Assembly (NCBI GenBank): GCA_022592445.1
Contig: JABYQR010000389.1
Span: 1 to 40,246 of the forward strand
Origin: Cytidiella melzeri
Lineage: Eukaryota; Basidiomycota; Agaricomycetes; Polyporales; Irpicaceae
Direction of reading: 5' to 3'
Length of the DNA stretch: 40,246 bases
The position numbers and the translations under genes were made by a program. Shown here one piece after another: positions 10,401 to 21,365 of this stretch (positions are counted from its first letter, which is position 1; the number at the start of each line of letters is the position of its first letter). The notes beneath the pieces were generated by a model, which was given only the letters and a program-made list of their open reading frames with translations, was not told the origin of the DNA and made no database searches.

Positions 10401-11276
10401 CAAGGACGACAATCATACCAAGGATCTCACCTGCACGCACTTCTCCGACGATGGGCAGCTGTTGGTCGCCGGCTCAGATGATGGAACAGTGCGAGTATGG
10501 GATGCTCGGAACGGGACACTTCAAAATGTCCTACGCGAGCACTCAAGACGTGTCATTGACGCAGTATTCTCATTTGACAACCACTATGTCATCGTCAGTG
10601 CCTCAGATGGGTGTGGGCATCTCTGGGACTGGTCTCAAGATGAGACAATGGCACAACAGAAGATCATTCTGGAGGACGACGAGGAGTATAGGAGCAGGAT
10701 CTTACCATACACCCACGGCACACTGGGGTTCTTCTACTGTGCAATCTCATGGCGCACGACAAATACGCGAATCGACTGCTGGACAATAGAGCAACGTGAC
10801 GGCGCTGACCCTCGCATGGTTCTGGCTGCGCGAGGAAATGTCACTTCCCTAATGAATATGCTGTGCGGATCAGCCACCGAGAACATTCAAAACCCGACAA
10901 CGACATCACTCTCGTACTCGAGTGCGAATCCGGCAAGCGATACTCTGCTACCTGGAGGAACGCCAGGGCAATGACCGACACGACGCAGACGCTGCATTTT
11001 GTCGAGGAAGCAGGCGAATCATCGTCCCTCATCGGAGTTGACACAACGCTCACTAGCTCAGAGGCACCATGCTGTCGATCGGATGACGAAAAGTGGGTTC
11101 TCGACGGACAGGAAGGGCGAAGGATTCTGTGGATTCCACCTGTACACAGAGGTGGTCGATCTAATTCCCTCGGTAGATTGGAAGGTCGCTGGTGTGAGGA
11201 ACGACTAGCTTTGGGCGGCGGCGGCCTGCTTCTTGTTGACTTTTCGGGTGCAAGGTTGGACGACAGTGCCTTCTAG

Positions 11277-14062
11277 TGTACGTGTACAACTCGCTGCTCG
11301 ATACATCACACATCCACCATCCGTACACCGAATGTCACGGCAGCCCCATAAATCTTTCGATTACTTGTATGCATGCGTAGTAGTCGACGTCGATTCCAAG
11401 GGCATTCGAAGTGCATTTACTGCAATGTCTGAAATACACATCTGCATGGCGGGCATACATATGTAGAGCCACGACACACACATATACTGATGGGGACCCG
11501 ACAAAAACGAGTAACATAGAGGACCTACACTAGGATACAAAGCGGGTTGGGGGTAACACGGTATATAGGGTGTGCTGTGACCACGGAACGAGTGAGGATG
11601 GATGGATGAGCGGGTGTGCGGAGTGATGAAGGGACAGCAAGGATGTGGGGAACGGGCAAGGGACGGTACAAGGTGGAGCTTAGAGTTTGAAGGGCAACCC
11701 GAAAACGCTCGTAAAGAACTCGGAAGCGTAAACGCACGAGCAGCCGTCTGGTCTCATTGTTCTTTGTCGGTTTTCTGGATGCGAGGACACGAGGAGAGAC
11801 AGCATAGACAGAGGGAGGTGGAAAACATGAGAACAAGATCCCTTGGAATCTGGAGGAAAAGATGCAAGACACGCTGATGAGGGCGAAGACGCTGAGGAGG
11901 AACAAACCAAATTAGTGCGAGAGCGTCTCAAGTGGGACGGTGAAGTAGGGCACAATGAGAATCTTCAGCGTGCATGACGGCTGCTGATATCGACGAAGGC
12001 CAGGGGAAAGGACAACACGCGCAAAGACCCGCAGCGTCAACGCAGCTTGAGCTGCTACGCGCCGACCACGAGAGTCCTCTACGCCGATCGATGTACAGTT
12101 CATTGTAGGCCAAGAATAGTTTGCGAGACGTGGTTAAGCGGTGTGAATAAGCCAATATATACGATGCGTGGTTGATGGACGGTTCGCTGAGAAAGGATGG
12201 ATATGTCGTTGTGTGGCGGGAAATTGCAAAGAGATGTCGAAACTGAGGCGGTGCGAATGAATTTACGAGGAGACCAAAATCCCGGAAATCGACGATGAAG
12301 CGAGAGAATCCAGCACTTGCTGTTTTTTGACAAAAGAGGGAAAGTGGATGCACCTCGGGCTTGGGGAAAGATTAGCCATGTCGAACGCTATGTGCGCATT
12401 GTGCAGCAGCCCAGGAGAGCAGTAAGACATGGGACAGCGAGAGATGAAGTCGGCATCACAAGGAAACGGATGCCTTCGACACTGGAGGGGCCATTGTGTA
12501 GCTTTCTTCGCCTGCGGATGCGATCCAGTTCCTACATCTTCAGCAAGGGCCTCGGGTGATCGTATGAGAAGTCGATAGCGCAGTACACCACGCGATTCCG
12601 GTATGCAGCCCAATGAGGAGACGCCATAGCACGGACTGATCAAATAGGTGCAGACTGGTACTAGCCCAAGTCGTTTCATGCTCAGAGTGCGTCTGAGAGT
12701 AGGACCAATAGTGGCCTAGCATCTGTCCGACAACCGATGGATTGTAGGACGGGGACTGTGTACGCGGATGCATGGCGGGAGCATACGCGTGCAGAAACGT
12801 ATATCCGTAGCCAGTGTAAGCTGTCTGCGTGGCATACTTTGGAGCATGGACGGGACAGTAACGGTGCCTTACCATCTGTGGATCCATAGGCCAGAGGCGG
12901 GAATTCGTCTACAAAGCCTGGAGCAAAGGCGAAGGCAAGTCGCTGCAGGACACATATGTTCGATGGAGATAGTTCGCGGCTCGAGATACTATGCCTGGAA
13001 CCTCATGTTGCCACGAACGGGTGCTCGTCCGCTGCAGAGCTCCAGTCTGAAGATGGTGGCAGCATCCTGCTAACCATACTGCGTAGAAGACAGGCTCTGG
13101 GATGCCGTCAACTTCGTAAGCTTCGGATCGTTGAAATGCTTCCACGACATTAGCAATCGCCTTGCGTACCATAATCGTTGTGTGGGCTTGTCGAGAGGAG
13201 AGAGATAGGCTGGGGAACGGCGCAGAGGACAAAGGCGCGTGATAGACGTTCAGCTGTGTCGACCATAGGCACCATTCGTCCATGAGAATCCAACGATCGT
13301 GCGCAATAAGATCAAGTGCCAGTGATCCCAACTTTCTTAGAGAACGGTTTGGGCCGTTGGATATAGTGTGCCTGATGCAAAAGTCAGTGCCTATATAGGA
13401 TTTATCATGATGTATAAGAACGTACGAGGTCTTGTTCAGAAACGTCTGATCGTCGAGCCACTTGTTTGTCACCGTACAACCGTGAAGGATGAGCCCGAAA
13501 GGTGTAACTGCCTCTAAAGCATCGCAATCGAGAGGTAAATGAGACTCGAGACCTCATGTCACGGAGATCTCGCTCCCAACGCCGACTGGTCCAAAAAAGT
13601 TGGGAAGTCGAACTACGCGCCGCAGCGCCATAAATATTGCAGACGGCTGCAACTGGGTCGAGAGCAGCATGAAGCATGGAATGCACCATGCGGATAGGCG
13701 ACCAACTGGGGTACTGCTTGCAAAATGCCCTGTAGTATTTGATCAGTATACGGTAGTAGACTGAAATCAGAGAATGGGAGCTTACGGCGGCTGTGCACCT
13801 TGAAGCGGACAACCCGTACCAGTCGTGCACACCTTCTACACAAAAGACACTGGCCACGGGATAGGTTGTGCGTCGCAGAAGGAGTGGTAACAGGTTCAGG
13901 CTGGTGAGTAGCCTGTTTAGCAGGACAATTCTCAGACTGGGTGCACTGCGGCTACATGGCCATCGTCGTAGCGATATGCGTGCTGAACCACTTCAACAAC
14001 AATGCGGTATACCTGCAGTTGACGCAGCATCCCCACTATTTCCGGGAGTAGAGAGGGGCGGA
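11277..14062. repeat. Downstream module A (paralogous to 29623-31990, more distantly to 21365-23550 and 32990-35340)
   Basis: Just after the copy A stop codon the sequence is about 97% like that after copy B, although it appears non-coding on the + strand. Several - strand frames are open in pieces and show no recognisable domain. About 520 bp (roughly 13493-14012) are absent from the unit 2 equivalent. The module ends at the left end of the Plavaka-type element. Apart from the - strand reading frame listed separately I see no convincing gene here. Confidence 0.75.
12909..13550 (-). pseudogene. Conserved - strand reading frame of unknown function, copy A
   Basis: Read on the - strand, about 210 codons are open, including HLPLDCDALEA, a middle part with LRKLGSLALDLIAHDRW, and a later motif VRKAIANVVEAF. 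Related frames occur at 22849-23298, 31481-31776 and 34467-34937, with HLPLDCDALKS and VRKTIDD in the fourth. Recurrence in four modules, with protein-level similarity beyond the nearly identical stretches, suggests a small real gene or its relics. No start codon or splice pattern is certain for this copy. I do not recognise the family. Confidence 0.35.
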
Positions 14063-14065
14063 GTG
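14063..14065. repeat. Target-site duplication of the Plavaka-type element, left copy (GTG)
   Basis: GTG is repeated after the element at 20314-20316. The matching site in unit 2, near 31985-31990, has a single GTG and aligns without gaps on both sides. A 3-bp duplication fits CACTA/Plavaka-type elements. Confidence 0.65.
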
Positions 14066-14066
14066 A

Positions 14067-14087
14067 CATCAGGGATTCCGTACATCC
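14067..14087 (+). repeat. Left terminal inverted repeat
   Basis: Starts CATCAGGGATTCCGT and pairs with the reverse complement of 20291-20311 (CATCAGGAAAACCGT), 16 of 21 bases. The outermost base or two differ between the ends. Confidence 0.7.
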
Positions 14088-14428
14088 GTACTTTACCCTA
14101 ATGCTTTGAGACTAGCCTATAATACCTTATCATATGCTCATTTATGAGTAATAACGCGAATATTCGGAATAGAGCAATGCGAAAGGAATATCTCAGAATT
14201 GATAGCTGGCAAATAAACGGACATATTTTCCCACATTCTTCGTATAGAGTTGTTACAATAGAAGAGATTTTGCTCAAGTTCAGCGCGGTAACTCATGATC
14301 GTTGATGCATTAATGAGCAGACACCGTTTGGTTCCAGTGTTGACTACTCAAAACAGAACTCGGAGTGGGGATTTGCTTCAATTTTCGAGGTTACAAACTA
14401 TTGGCTATGGAGCAGACAACTAATGAAA
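14088..14428. other. Subterminal non-coding region of the Plavaka-type element
   Basis: This is AT-rich sequence without an open frame of note, between the left inverted repeat and the stop codon of the DUF6532-like gene. It presumably contains that gene's 3' UTR and subterminal transposase sites. No repeat motif is obvious. Confidence 0.4.
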
Positions 14429-16731
14429 CTACTCCTCCATTGCACCGACATCGACAGCTACCGCACCTATGGTCACCTTGCCAATACTGAAACACGGGTT
14501 AGTGGGTGAACAACCAGTGAAAGGCATCAGGGTGACGTACGCGGCGATTTTGTACATATCGGACATAAGACGGTGATACTTACCACGCTGGACACGGATA
14601 TCTTCGAGCACTCGTACATGGTGCTCGTAGATATCCTGGTATGAATTACCATGGAACGATAACTTGGCATACTTCCCATCCTTCCACTCCTTCAGGCTAC
14701 AATGAATCTAGACGAAGCATCAGACTCGATGTTATATATCCAAAGAAGTATAACGCACCGCGGTGGCGGCTAAAGCCACCATTGGAATGGGAAGCTCGAG
14801 TTCATCCTTTTGGGGTCCCTCCTCGAAGACAGAGCTAAAGCGCTTCGCATGCTTCTGTGCGAGAGACGCGCGCGCAGAAGCAAAGAATGATTGTGTTATC
14901 ACTGTCGTAATGCAATCATGTAGGAAGGGCTTATTTTGCCTCAAATGACCATCCTGAAAGAAGTTGAAGGTTAGCGAGGATCGTCACAAACAAGGTCCAG
15001 GAACCCACCTCATCAGGAAAAATATATTTGTAGCCGTCGGTAAGATCCTTGACTCTGGTTTCGCACGCTTTACCAGGACGGAGGCCATAGTGGATGACGA
15101 CGTGTGTGCTGGCGACGTCCTTGACAAGCTTACGATCGTTGGCGAAACGAGCAGTAATCTGATTGAGGGTAGTATGTTAACATATACTGACTTAAGGGGG
15201 AAAAAACTTGCCAGCTGAGCGACGTCCGCACCGAACTTAACATCTTTCTCGAAGCGCTCGGCGTAGTCAGTAAACTTGAGGCGCCGAGCGCATTTACGAA
15301 GGAGAGAGCGTAGGTATTTCGAGTTGTTCTCGTCCGATGGATATGCGGTCGTGAACAAAAAGTCGCCCATTGCTGCACGGAGGGCGACACGTATGATTTG
15401 CTGCAGTGCAAGGGGCTGTGCCTTGAGTGCCAGAGGGGACTTGGCGTCACGCTCATAGTAGGCAGTGGCAGGCCAGCCGTAGTTCGGCGAGTTCGGGTCG
15501 GTATTGCGGCTGATTTTGTTGGTATTCTCAGTATCAGCGGGCTTCAAAACAGATTGGGTGGGGCTCTGAGGTGTGCCCGGATCTGTGACGAATTGCGGCT
15601 TCTAAAGATAGTTGTCAACCAATGTGAGACTGCGTGAGATCGTAAGGGAGTAAACATTACCTCAGCATGCCGCGCCCTTGCACGGTGCCCACTAGAGACT
15701 TTGACAAGGCGCGAATGAGCACCAGGCTTGGAGGATGTCGTACTGGGTGCATTAAGATCGACCTCATCAGGATCCGACTGGTCCTCGGGTTCAGTGGAAG
15801 TGGTCATATCAAGGTCAAAGGGTGGAATGTCGACAGGAGAAGGGCTTCTTGTTGAAGCTGATATCGTCCGAGGGAGCTAACAATCAAAAGAAAGGTTGAA
15901 TATTAATGAGCAAGCGGGTCAGAAATAGAAAGATTACTTACCTCAGATCGAAATTGGACAGCCAAACCATGCGGATCAGCAGCGAGATCAATGTCTTCAT
16001 CTTGATCGGACGCAAGCCCATTGTCGTCGCCATAAAGGAATGGATGCCGGCTGTTGTCGTCTTCAGCATCCTCGTCGTCACCATCATCATCAAAGAGCTG
16101 GGCTGCGCTCCTTGATCGCGGCAACTGAGTTGTACCCTGGCTTTGCGGGCGCAACGGGGGATTATTGTGTTGATTGGCTTGCTTTGCAAAACCAGCAGGT
16201 TCATCAGCGGGTTCGTCACGTTCTGCCTCAGGCTGTCTGGTCCGCTTCCTTTTGGACGGAGGCCGGATAGCTCCAACCGACTCATCAGAGTCAGAAAGGG
16301 TAGGCGGAGGGTGGCGGCCATCGCGAGGCCACTCATCAGAGTCTGAAAGAGTAGGCGGAGGGTGGCGGCGATCGCGAGGCCGCATGACAGCCTTGGGATT
16401 TGCCCGACTCTGTGGCGCCGTGGGCACTACCTTGGTTTTCGGCGCAGGCCCATGCCCAGTGGGTGCTGCGCCCCTCCATACTGAAGTAACTACATGAGGT
16501 CCAGTCCTTCAGGATAAGTTGCAGACTCACCGGCGTTATCCATGGCTCTTTCTTTTGTAGCTCGTGTGGCTGAAGTGTTTGAGGGTCAGTTTACAAAAGG
16601 AAAGGTTGAAACACTGACTTACGTTTGCCCTCACTCTCCAGAGCGGCAGCATAAGCCTCCGCTTCGCGTTTTTTGCGCTCTCGGGTGATTTGGGCCTTCT
16701 GAGCAGGCGTGAGGTCATAATAGCTAGACAT
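14429..16731 (-). CDS. DUF6532-like protein carried by the Plavaka-type element
   Basis: Nine exons fit frame and splice sites on the - strand: 16731-16623, 16569-16531, 16480-15942, 15876-15661, 15601-15212, 15158-15009, 14953-14759, 14707-14541 and 14486-14429. Together they give 1863 nt, 620 residues plus stop. The fifth intron would use a GC donor (GCAAGT). Residues about 50-300 are proline-rich and acidic, with a basic patch PSKRKRTRQ that may be a nuclear signal and a 17-residue tandem repeat (HPPPTLSDSDE twice). Residues about 340-605 resemble DUF6532: helical, with FADVAQL-like DVKFGADVAQL, YKYIFPDE, KPFLHDCI, ELPIPMVALAATA, SYQDIYEHHV and KYHRLMSDMY. That domain is frequent in agaricomycetes and has no known function. 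The gene starts 183 bp from the divergent transposase, so both may share a promoter. A role in transposition or in controlling it is inference. Confidence 0.75.
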
Positions 16732-16914
16732 GAGGGAATGAAAACAGTGGATGCGAAGAAGGGCCTTTGGATGACGCTTGTCAAAGGACAGACCTTGGGA
16801 TGGAATCGATCTTGACTGAGCCGAAGCTTGAAAATTGTAAGGTCACGGGATTGCGATTATCTGACGCCGATTTTGAATGCCCAGAACAAACTTGAAAACC
16901 TCCTATGCAACACA
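16732..16914. promoter_or_regulatory. Shared divergent promoter region of the Plavaka-type element
   Basis: The 183 bp between the two start codons contain no open gene and must hold the 5' regions of both. No clear TATA box is visible. Start contexts are CATTCCCTCATGTC-like for the - strand gene and CACAATGTC for the transposase. Confidence 0.5.
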
Positions 16915-19900
16915 ATGTCTCGTAAATGTCCTGCATGCAAAGAAGTCTTCAGTCGAAGCGGCCTTAAACATCATTATCGTCTTACCGAAGCTCAAGGGTG
17001 TCGACGTTATCTCGCGGAACGTGGCGCAGCAGAGAACCTCTCCGACACAGAGTCGAGCAGCAATTCCGACAACCTCTCCGATGAGGACAGTGATGATACA
17101 AACGATTACCATGCTTTTCCGCAGGTTATTATAGGGTCAGCAGTGGAGGAACTTGATGAAACCGGCCAGTTCCACCTGGGAATCGATCCTTCAGGTGATG
17201 CGCTGGGTGACTATGCCGATTTGGATCAGGATGGCGACGTCGAAATGGAATCCAGCGAGGACGAGGGGGGGTTAGGCGATTTAGAGGAGTCGGATTGGGA
17301 GACAGAGACAGAAGAAGATATGGTTACTATGGAACCACTGCGCGCAATTCGAACTGCTGGAGCTGTAATCGACCGTGATCCCCCGCCGAATCTGCAGCGC
17401 CACCGCCTACAGCGGGATGAGGCCGAGCGTCAGCTTCTGCACACGCCGCATGTTGTACAGTACCCAGGCGGAGCAGGGAAACCGATTGGCACATCGAAAA
17501 CCTGTAACGATGTATATGCGACGCAAGTTCCTACCACTCAAAACATTTACGCACCATTCTCGTCGCGAATCGACTGGGAGATTGCGCGTTGGGCAAAGTT
17601 ACGAGGCCCTGGGTCGACGGCGCTCACAGAGCTTCTAAGAATACCAGAGGTTTGTCAGCTAGATCAACTTTGCGAGAACTTGAACCTAATACTAACCGGT
17701 GCGATGCCAGGTCCCCGACTTGCTTGGTCTGTCGTTTCGCACTACAGATGAGCTTAACGACATCGTTGACAAGCGTCTACCGGGTCGACCTCGGTTCGCG
17801 CGCCACGAAGTCCTCATCGGGGATGAAGTATGCGAGATATTCTACAGAGACATCATAGAGTGCATCAGATCGTTATTTGGTGACCCTGATTTTGGAGTGT
17901 ACCTTGTGTTCGCGCCTGAGAAGCATTACACGGATGCAGGGAAGACGAAGCGCATGTTTCATGACATGCAGACGGGCAGGTGGTGGTGGGCTACGCAGGT
18001 AAGATGCACAGCGCGACAATTTGATGTGACGATTTATTGATATGTGCATCATAGGAGGAGGTGGAGCGCGATTCCCCTGGCGCAACAATTATTCCCATCA
18101 TTATATCGACAGACAAAACTCAACTGACCTTGTTTCGCAACAAAACGGCGTACCCCATCTACCTTACCATTGGCAACATTCCCAAAGAAATCCGTCGAAG
18201 ACCATCGTCCCGCGCATATGTGCTTCTCGGTTACCTCCCGACAACAAAGCTGGAACTCATCGCTAACAAAGCCGCACGTCGTCGAATGCTCGCAAATTTG
18301 TATCACGCATGCATGAAGAAAGTGCTTGAGCCACTGGAAAAGGCTGGCGTGTCAGGTTTGACCATGGTAAGCGGAAACGGCGCCACGTACAAGACACATC
18401 CCATATTTGCGTGCTTTGTCGGTGATTATCCGGAACAGATCTTGGCGTCGCTAGGAACCACAGGGAAATGTGCGTGCTGCCCAATCCCGCACGATTGGCT
18501 GGGTGACCATGTCCCGGAGATGGCGAGCAAGCTTCGAGATCTTTCCGCGATTCTAAATATCTTGGATTCGTTCGAAGACCATCCCGAGAAATTCCTGAAA
18601 TCCTGCGCAGAAGGAAACGTGAAACCCGTTATCGAGCCATTCTGGATCAATTTACCGTACACTCACATATTCCGGTCAATTACACCGGACGTTCTTCACC
18701 AACTCTACCAGGGCATCGTCAAGCACCTCGTTGCCTGGCTGATTGAAGCCTTTGGAGCCGCCGAAATCGATGCACGATGTCGTCGGATGCCACCCAATCA
18801 CCATATCCGAATATTTGGCAACGGAATTAGCTCGCTGTCGAAAGTCACCGGGCACGAGCATGACCATATGTCGCATTTGCTGGGACTTGTCCTGGATATG
18901 CCGCCCCTGGATGGCACCGTCTCGCCTGCGCCAGTTGTTAGGTGTGTCCGTGCCATCCTGGATTTCTTGTACTTGGCCCAATATCCTGTGCATACTGACA
19001 ACACCCTCTCTCTCCTTGATGACGCCCTGGCTCGCTTCCATGCTGATAAGGACGTTTTCGTCAAGTTGGGGATTCGTGAAAACTTCAACCTACCGAAGCT
19101 ACATTTCGCCCTCCACTACACGCAGTCGATCCGCTTGTTTGGCACCACAGACAATTTCAATACAGAGTATACGGAGAGACTTCACATAGATTTCACAAAG
19201 GACGCATATCGAGCAACAAACAAGAAGGACGAGTTTACGCAGATGACGGTGTGGCTAGAGCGGCGCGAGAAAATCTACCGCCATGATCAGTTCGTTAATT
19301 GGCGAGTCCGTCAGCGTGAGAAGCCCCAGAAGCCCATCCCGCAGACTTGGTCGCCTCCTGGTTTGGATCTCGACCGCCGCCTGCACCTCGCAAAACGTCC
19401 AGCAGTCAGATCGGTCGCGATTCCGCAACTAGTCGAGCAGTACGGCGCACGATTCTTTCGAGAGGCGCTTGCGCGCTTCGTTACACTGACTAATGAGCCA
19501 AATATCACCCGCGGCCAACTCGAACACGCTATTTGGAACTTCCATCTCCCCTTGCGCAAGCTGTCTGTCTGGCACCACCTCAAGTTCCAGCGCATGGATG
19601 TAGTCACCGGCAAACCATCCACCGTCGACTCAGTTCATGCCTGGCCGGCTCGGATGGATTCGCGACGGAAACCTGTGCCAGGCCGCTTTGACACGGTGCT
19701 CGTTAACGACGGATCTGGCGGGCTTACAGGCATTACAGGTGTGTAGCTGGTTTTATGATTCTAATGTTTTTTTACTCATGTTGGAGGTAGGCTATCGCGT
19801 TGGCCGTGTCCGTGCCATATTCTCGCTGCCCACCGCGGCGCAAGATGCCCTCTTCAAATCATCCACAAACATACCGCAACATCTCGCGTATATCGAATGG

Positions 19901-20149
19901 TACACCAAACTTCAGACGCAGCCCGACCCGAATCATCGGATGTACAACATTTCGCCCCTCGTAGACGAACGCGGCGACCATATTTCCAGTATCATTCCAG
20001 TCACGGACATTCGTCAGAGCGTACATCTCTTCCCAAAGTTCGGGTCGACTGCTCCTGCCGCTTGGACGTCCGCCACCGTTCTGGACAATTGTCGTACTTT
20101 CTACATTAATCCATTTAGCAATAAATTCTTGTATCGCACAATGTACTGA
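16915..20149 (+). CDS. Plavaka-family transposase
   Basis: Four exons: 16915-17649, 17711-17998, 18055-19738 and 19791-20149, 3066 nt, about 1021 residues. The N-terminus has a zinc-finger-like cluster (CPACKEVFSRSGLKHH) followed by a long acidic region with DEDSDD and EESDWETETEED. The core matches Plavaka transposases closely: STDKTQLTLFRNKTAYPIYL, IGNIPKEIRRRPSSRAY, NKAARRRMLANL, FRSITPDVLHQLYQG, LDFLYLAQYP, and LFGTTDNFNTEYTERLHID. Candidate metal-binding acids are Asp361 in STDKT, Asp553 in ITPD and Glu715 in TEYTE; this assignment is inferred. The C-terminus contains YRVGRVRAIFSLP. All exons are free of stops. The start at 16915 gives the finger at once and has a good context; the same frame is open upstream to 16828 without function. 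Confidence 0.9.
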
Positions 20150-20290
20150 TTTACTTATTGTTCACGTATTTCACCGTAATCACGTAGGCCTCAATCACTC
20201 TAGGGTACTCGGAGCAATTCGATGATATTTCAGCATATTCTGTGTAATCATGATATTCCTTACCACCTGTGCAGGATTATCTAAGAGTAT

Positions 20291-20311
20291 GGATTGACGG
20301 TTTTCCTGATG
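20291..20311 (-). repeat. Right terminal inverted repeat
   Basis: Ends CGGTTTTCCTGATG and mirrors the left repeat at 14067-14087. The 140 bp between the transposase stop codon and this repeat hold no gene. Confidence 0.7.
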
Positions 20312-20316
20312 CCGTG

Positions 20317-21110
20317 CACACTTGTTTTGACCCCTGCATTGCTCGCAACAATCAACACTGTTTCAAAACCTTGAAGACTGGACATAAGTTACGACTACTG
20401 CACTTCTTCCCAGACACGGCGAGGCTTCTTCCTCGAGGATGCATCCATTCCCGCCCCGTAGCGAAGGCGAATATGGGTCCTGAAGAGAGGCAATGGCGAT
20501 AAGTCGGTGAGATAAGAGTGACAAGAGTAAAACGCACCTCCCACTGTCTTATTGATTGTGTGGTGTGCGCTGGCTGTCGACGGGAATGGGAACGTCCATC
20601 TGCTCATTGAAGGGAGTCAAGGAGCCTATCGCAAGCTAGCACCTGAGATGACCAGGGGAGACATGGTCTGCCGCTGAACGGATCTGAGCGTGCTTGCTTG
20701 TGCTACGAGAGACTAGGCGAAGATAGAAAGCAGGTCGTAAAGTAGCTCTTGAAAGAATCTGCAAGGGGGTTGAGAAGAGCGACGATGCAGAAGGAGTTCT
20801 GTGGTGAACGCACCGAGTACTGTATGTTGCGGTGTTGTTCTCGGGTCGATCCTTCGAGGGCGTCCACTGTCCACGGTCAACTGGCCGAGCCGCGGCTGTT
20901 TGACTGACTGTGAGTATCAGTGGCCATGAAAGGCTTCAGCTGGGGGCCAACGTTCACTAGGAAGAATATTCAACGGCCAGAGTCGAGAGAGATTGAACGT
21001 CGCAGTTGAAGATCGGCAATAAGATCCAGAGATCCCGAGTACACATCAGTCGCTTACATTAGCATCCAGATACTTGGAATTCCTAACCACTCTGGCTGTC
21101 GTGCCTAAAA
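20317..21110. repeat. Module X1, first part (paralogue of 31990-32745)
   Basis: Very similar to unit 2 from just outside the Plavaka-type element. On the - strand a short two-exon-like pattern is shared with unit 2: MDVPIPVDSQR here and MAVPIPVDSQR there, followed by a possible GTGCGT intron donor. A 7-nt length difference breaks the frame in this copy. No protein family was recognised. Confidence 0.6.
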
Positions 21111-21114
21111 CACA

Positions 21115-21365
21115 CCATTCTGTGGAGGAGGCAGGCAACTCACTGTCCCTCGTTGGAGCTGACGGCCCAGTCACTGACTCAGAGGCACCATGTAATCAAC
21201 TAGAGTCCGGCGGGAAGTGAGTCTCAGCGTCGAAGGGTGCCGGAGGATTACACCCAGAAACAACATTCAAAGGCATGATAGGACGATGGGACGGGGAAAG
21301 GCTAGCTTTGGGGGCGGTTGTCTGGTACTTGTTGACTTTTCGCATGTGGGGTCCGAACGATAGCT
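21115..21365 (+). pseudogene. Relic of a NACHT-WD40 3' end (module X1)
   Basis: The + strand reads EEAGNSLSLVGADGPVTDSEAPC and, after a frame change, GERLALG. This corresponds to EEAGESSSLIGVDTTLTSSEAPC and ERLALG at the C-terminus of copy A. A TGA follows early at about 21219 and the rest is out of frame. It is a fragment only; no NACHT or repeat region precedes it. Confidence 0.7.

Larger units (their letters stand above)
1439..11276 (+). pseudogene. NACHT-WD40 STAND (NLR-like) gene, copy A, disrupted by a copia element and frameshifts
   Basis: Exons inferred from frame and splice sites are 1439-1897, 1952-2073, 2131-2290, 2342-2399 continued at 7437-7465, a 7-nt microexon 7534-7540, 7599-9205, and 9260 to about 11276. 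The N-terminus has a short basic helix, an acidic spacer and a helical region. The NACHT part has a P-loop GHAGSGKST, a Walker B VVVIDALDEC and the FFITSRPE motif. WD40 repeats follow (SPDG...LWDVRTG, SAEDGRVRLWN, DGTVRVWD). In fungi such STAND NTPases are linked to non-self recognition and regulated cell death. The gene is broken by the retrotransposon at 2400-7431. Relative to copy B it also has deletions of 1 nt near 9890, 2 nt near 9950, 1 nt near 10005 and 1 nt near 10850, with a stop at 9908-9910. The frame closes cleanly if the element and one target-site copy are ignored, so the insertion hit a formerly intact exon. Confidence 0.88.
14066..20313. mobile_element. Plavaka-type DNA transposon with two divergent genes, about 6.25 kb
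   Basis: Ends are defined by comparison with unit 2, which lacks the element, by a GTG duplication, and by imperfect terminal inverted repeats at 14067-14087 and 20291-20311. The repeats match at 16 of 21 positions and share CATCAGG, CCGT and ATCC. The element holds a Plavaka transposase on the + strand and a DUF6532-like gene on the - strand, which start back to back. Both genes have plausible splice sites and no stop inside inferred exons, so the element looks recent. It inserted into unit 1 after the duplication. Confidence 0.82.

Noticed and set aside
12540..13472. Assignment of the unknown - strand frame to the DUF6699 family
   Set aside because: A short stretch looked similar, but the conserved parts on both sides (HLPLDCDAL, LRKLGSLALD) do not fit what I know of that family.
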